Positions 61,157 through 64,000 of a stretch of 64,000 nucleotides of DNA are shown here, piece by piece (the stretch's first letter is position 1; each line of letters opens with the position of its first letter). A program made the translations under genes and the position numbers. The notes under the pieces were generated by a model that searched no databases, had not been told where the DNA came from, and saw only the letters and a list, made by a program, of their open reading frames with translations. This DNA comes from Geobacillus subterraneus (GTDB lineage: Bacteria > Bacillota > Bacilli > Bacillales > Anoxybacillaceae): positions 1,674,001 to 1,738,000 of the forward strand of contig NZ_CP014342.1 of assembly GCF_001618685.1 (NCBI RefSeq), read 5' to 3'.

Positions 61157-62449
61157 ATGGCAGGCTTATATATTAATCAGCACGTCCTCAATAACTTATT
61201 TTATATTTTAGTCACCGTGTTTGCCTTTTCATTCATTTATGACCACAGCCCGGCGATTCAGCGCAAACCGCTGTACAACCGGGCGCTCCTTAGCACCTGT
61301 TTGGCGCTGGCGTCTGTGCTGTGCATGAAATTTCCGATTTATATTGATCCGACGTGCATCCACGATTTCCGGCAAATTCCGTTTTTGCTTGGAACGCTCT
61401 ATGGCGGCGGTGGCGTCGGAGCTGTGCTGTTTGTCGTGTCAATGCTGGCGCGCACGATTTTGTATGGGTTTCAGCCGTTGACATTGATCGTTTACGCCAT
61501 TATGCTCGTTGCCGCGGCGGCCGCCTCGCCGCTGTTTCGCCGGCTGCCCCGGTCCGGCAAGCTGTTCACCGCCATTTGGCTGACGTTTTTACTGGCGGTG
61601 CTCACCACGTTTGTCGCTATCATCATCGCCGATTTTCCGGTGACGAAGCCGTATATCGTGTATTTCATTTTGATGCCGCCGTTTGTGATGATGTTTGCGG
61701 TCTATTTGATGGAAACGCTCCATGAGGCCCAGCTCGCCCGGGCGGAACTAATGAAGATGGAAAAAATGGAGATCGTCAGCCAGCTGGCCGCCAGCATTTC
61801 GCATGAAATTCGCAACCCGCTCACTGTCGTAAAAGGGTTCATCCAGCTGCTGCAAACCGGGCCGCTGCCGCGCGAGACGGAGGAGCGGTACATCCGCATC
61901 GCCTTAGAGGAAGTCAAGCGGGCGGAAGCGATCATCCACGACTATTTGACGTTTGCCAAACCAGCGCCGAAAGAAACGGAGCCGATCGATGTAGCCGTCG
62001 AGCTTCAGAAAGTATTGCAAATGATTGCGCCGATGGCGCATATGCATTCGGTCGATCTCGCTTCCTCTCTTGAACACGCCGTCGTCACTGGCAATGTGCA
62101 ATATTTCCAACAATGTTTCTTGAATTTATTCAAAAACAGCATTGAAGCGATGCCAAACGGCGGCACGCTTCGGGTGACGGCCGAGAACCGGGAAACATCG
62201 GTCGTCATCACCATTTCCGACAACGGCATCGGCATGACGAAAGAACAAGTGCGCCGCTTCGGTGAACCGTATTTCAGCACGAAAGAGAAAGGAACCGGAC
62301 TTGGCGCCATGGTGGCAGTGAAAATCATCGAGCAAATGGGGGGAACGTGGAAGATCGAAAGCGCCGTCCAAAAAGGAACGACGGTGACGATTACCTTGCC
62401 GGCGCGCCGGGTGCGGCCGCCATCGGCGCAACAGAGCACCGCCGGCTGA
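61157..62449 (+). CDS. Sensor histidine kinase, KinB-like, orphan
   Basis: A 430-residue membrane kinase. Six hydrophobic helices fill residues 10-185, with no large outside domain (5TM/LYT-like). HisKA has the phospho-His in ASISHEIRNPLTVVKGFIQL. The ATPase has NLFKNSIEAM (N box), ISDNGIGMTKEQ, and GEPYFSTKEKGTGLG. Topology, length and catalytic domain closely resemble B. subtilis KinB (428 residues), which feeds the Spo0A phosphorelay. No response regulator is beside it, which also fits. The intron copy 2 starts one base after its stop. Confidence 0.9.
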   Translation: MAGLYINQHVLNNLFYILVTVFAFSFIYDHSPAIQRKPLYNRALLSTCLALASVLCMKFPIYIDPTCIHDFRQIPFLLGTLYGGGGVGAVLFVVSMLARTILYGFQPLTLIVYAIMLVAAAAASPLFRRLPRSGKLFTAIWLTFLLAVLTTFVAIIIADFPVTKPYIVYFILMPPFVMMFAVYLMETLHEAQLARAELMKMEKMEIVSQLAASISHEIRNPLTVVKGFIQLLQTGPLPRETEERYIRIALEEVKRAEAIIHDYLTFAKPAPKETEPIDVAVELQKVLQMIAPMAHMHSVDLASSLEHAVVTGNVQYFQQCFLNLFKNSIEAMPNGGTLRVTAENRETSVVITISDNGIGMTKEQVRRFGEPYFSTKEKGTGLGAMVAVKIIEQMGGTWKIESAVQKGTTVTITLPARRVRPPSAQQSTAG

Positions 62450-64000
62450 ATCGAGTAGGAGAGGGTGACTAACCCTCGTCCTCTCACACCACCGTACGTA
62501 CCGTTCGGTATACGGCGGTTCCATTAAGTCTGACGCAGAGATTCATATCGTTGATAAAGACTCTTCAGCCCTTGGCTCTCCCAATAGGAGTTGCCAAGGG
62601 CTTTATGCAAGATGGGACTAGCGGCCACTCTCCAATATTTCTTCCGAGTGTTTCCCCATTCATATGCTTTCCGCTTGGGCACTCCTAAACTTTGCAGTTT
62701 TCGGACTCTGGTTCTCGGAAGTTTCCACTCTTTCCATTGGCACATGCGCAGCCTTCGTCGAATCCATCCATCTAGTTCTTTGAACACACTTGGAGTCTCT
62801 GCTAACGAGAAGTATCCACACCATCCCAGAATGTACTGGTTGAGCTGTTCGATTCGCTCGGGCATGGGAATCGGTTTCGATCGACTCGTCATGGTGCGTA
62901 TCCTTTGCTTCATGCGCCGAATACTTTCCTTTGCGATCCGGATTTTTGGCTCCTTATTTGGGGTGAAGCTAAAACCGAGGAATTTTCTCCTCCACGGTCG
63001 ATCCACTGCCGATTTGGTTTCATTGACTTTCAGCCGGAGTTTCTTTTCAATGAATGCCGTGATCGATTTCATCACCCGTTCCCCGGCCTTCTTCGTCCTT
63101 ACGTAGATATTGCAGTCATCCGCATACCGTACAAATTTGTGCCCTCGTTTTTCCAATTCTTTGTCCAGCTCATCCAAGAGAATGTTGGACAAAAGTGGAC
63201 TGAGCGGCCCTCCTTGTGGAGTCCCCTCTTGTGTTTCCATGACCACCCCGTTGATCATGACCCCTGCCTGTAGATACTTCCGTATCAACTTTAGGAGGAT
63301 TTTGTCTGGAATTCGTTTCGCTAATATCCCCATCAGTTTGTCATGGTTGACTCGATCAAAGAACTTTTCCAAGTCGATATCTACCACCCATGTATATCCT
63401 TCCTGAATATACTGCTTCGCCTTTTTCACCGCGTCGTGTCCTCTTCGACCGGGACGAAACCCGTAGCTGTGTTCCGAAAAGGATGGGTCAAAGATCGGCG
63501 TGAGCACTTGGGCGATGGCCTGTTGGATGAACCGGTCTGTCACGGTCGGGATTCCTAGTAACCTGACTCCTCCGTTCGGTTTCGGGATTTCGACCCGTCG
63601 GACCGGGCAAGGTTCGTAGGTCCCTTCTTCCAAAGCGCGCCGTATCACGTCCCAATGTTCCACGAGGTGTCTTCGCAGGTCTTTGACGGACATTCCATCG
63701 GTTCCATGGGACCCTTTATTCTTTTCCACTTGTTTGAGTGCTCGCAGGAGATTCTCCCGTGACAGTACCTGTTTCATCCACATTCCGATTCTTCCTCTCT
63801 ACGTGAACGATCCGTTCTATTTGTGCCATCTTCTTCTCCACCCTCTTGAGGTCCCCCATGGACTTCACCATTTCCTCCCTCAAGCAGGCCCTTTCGGGTT
63901 GTCTGCTTCATCAAAGAAGATGAACGCCTAGTGGCCGTTCTCCTTCATGGTTCGGTCCTTCCCCTTCTATCTTAAGCTAGACGGGTACTATGACCTCTGC
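62450..64000 (-). mobile_element. Group IIC intron, copy 2 (5' part beyond window)
   Basis: The 3'-terminal 1551 nt of a second intron copy, same orientation as copy 1, offset 12,618 bp. The border is exact: identity with copy 1 begins at the intron 3' end, while flanks differ (TAAGACG versus TCAGCCG on the minus strand). The stretch compared shows one substitution (T63970). Domains V and VI are intact. The 5' end and target terminator lie outside the window. Confidence 0.9.
62524..63783 (-). CDS. ltrA: Group II intron reverse transcriptase/maturase, copy 2
   Basis: A 419-residue protein identical to that of copy 1, with YADD catalytic motif and maturase thumb, no endonuclease domain. Identity of the protein shows very recent movement or gene conversion. 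Confidence 0.95.
   Translation of the reverse strand: MWMKQVLSRENLLRALKQVEKNKGSHGTDGMSVKDLRRHLVEHWDVIRRALEEGTYEPCPVRRVEIPKPNGGVRLLGIPTVTDRFIQQAIAQVLTPIFDPSFSEHSYGFRPGRRGHDAVKKAKQYIQEGYTWVVDIDLEKFFDRVNHDKLMGILAKRIPDKILLKLIRKYLQAGVMINGVVMETQEGTPQGGPLSPLLSNILLDELDKELEKRGHKFVRYADDCNIYVRTKKAGERVMKSITAFIEKKLRLKVNETKSAVDRPWRRKFLGFSFTPNKEPKIRIAKESIRRMKQRIRTMTSRSKPIPMPERIEQLNQYILGWCGYFSLAETPSVFKELDGWIRRRLRMCQWKEWKLPRTRVRKLQSLGVPKRKAYEWGNTRKKYWRVAASPILHKALGNSYWESQGLKSLYQRYESLRQT

Noticed and set aside
1-64000. CRISPR array or prophage
   Set aside because: No regularly spaced repeats and no phage structural, integrase or lysis genes were seen.

Overview
The window reads as a chromosomal segment of a spore-forming, moderately GC-rich Bacillota, most likely Geobacillus or a close relative. 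The signs are two gerA-type germination receptor operons, a KinB-like sporulation kinase, a bacterial nitric oxide synthase oxygenase, purine-rich Shine-Dalgarno sites with some GTG and TTG starts, and class IIC group II introns typical of thermophilic bacilli. No prophage, CRISPR array, rRNA or plasmid function was seen. The species is not assigned.

Region 1 (1-2700, minus): a crotonase-fold protein and two short-chain dehydrogenases behind a promoter that carries an 18-bp TetR-type palindrome. The cluster may continue beyond the window start. Region 2 (2.9-12.4 kb): two small unknown proteins, a divergent GH37 trehalase-like enzyme, a three-gene nitric oxide synthase operon, transporter genes (DUF606/YdcZ, ChrA, QueT, EmrE-like DMT) and at least two broken genes. 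Region 3 (12.8-22.4 kb, minus): an operon of eleven genes joining a complete beta-oxidation set (acyl-CoA dehydrogenase, SDR, two MaoC-type hydratases, thiolase) to a TetR regulator and a branched-chain-type ABC importer. Its promoter carries the same palindrome as region 1, so the two clusters look like one regulon for import and CoA-dependent breakdown of an unidentified acid.

Region 4 (22.5-38.9 kb): a frameshifted permease and a sensorless chemotaxis-type stub, NfrA-type nitroreductase, pirin, a tRNA cluster whose three members all read NCG codons (Ser-CGA, Ala-CGC, Pro-CGG), unknown membrane proteins, an ABC exporter with a GDSL hydrolase, an MBL hydrolase, a TSUP transporter under a 23-bp palindrome, an orphan glutamine synthetase with a GlnR/TnrA-like box, a thioredoxin-like protein, a 25-residue-repeat coiled-coil protein, and LLM and MOSC proteins. 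Region 5 (39-45.3 kb, minus): a heterodimeric ABC exporter pair, then a partner-switching module (PAS-PP2C phosphatase, RsbW-like kinase, STAS antagonist) with no sigma factor beside it.

Region 6 (45.5-64 kb): germination operon 1 (A-C-B order, A frameshifted at a nine-base homopolymer), a group IIC intron, a YtrA-type ABC operon, a DUF421 protein, germination operon 2 (B-A-C order, intact), an Fsr-like MFS transporter, the KinB-like kinase, and a second near-identical intron copy that runs off the window end. The introns are direct repeats about 12.6 kb apart and enclose most of this region. Three gene breaks (near 11,288, 23,425 and 49,131) fall exactly in homopolymers. They may be real slippage sites or sequencing errors.
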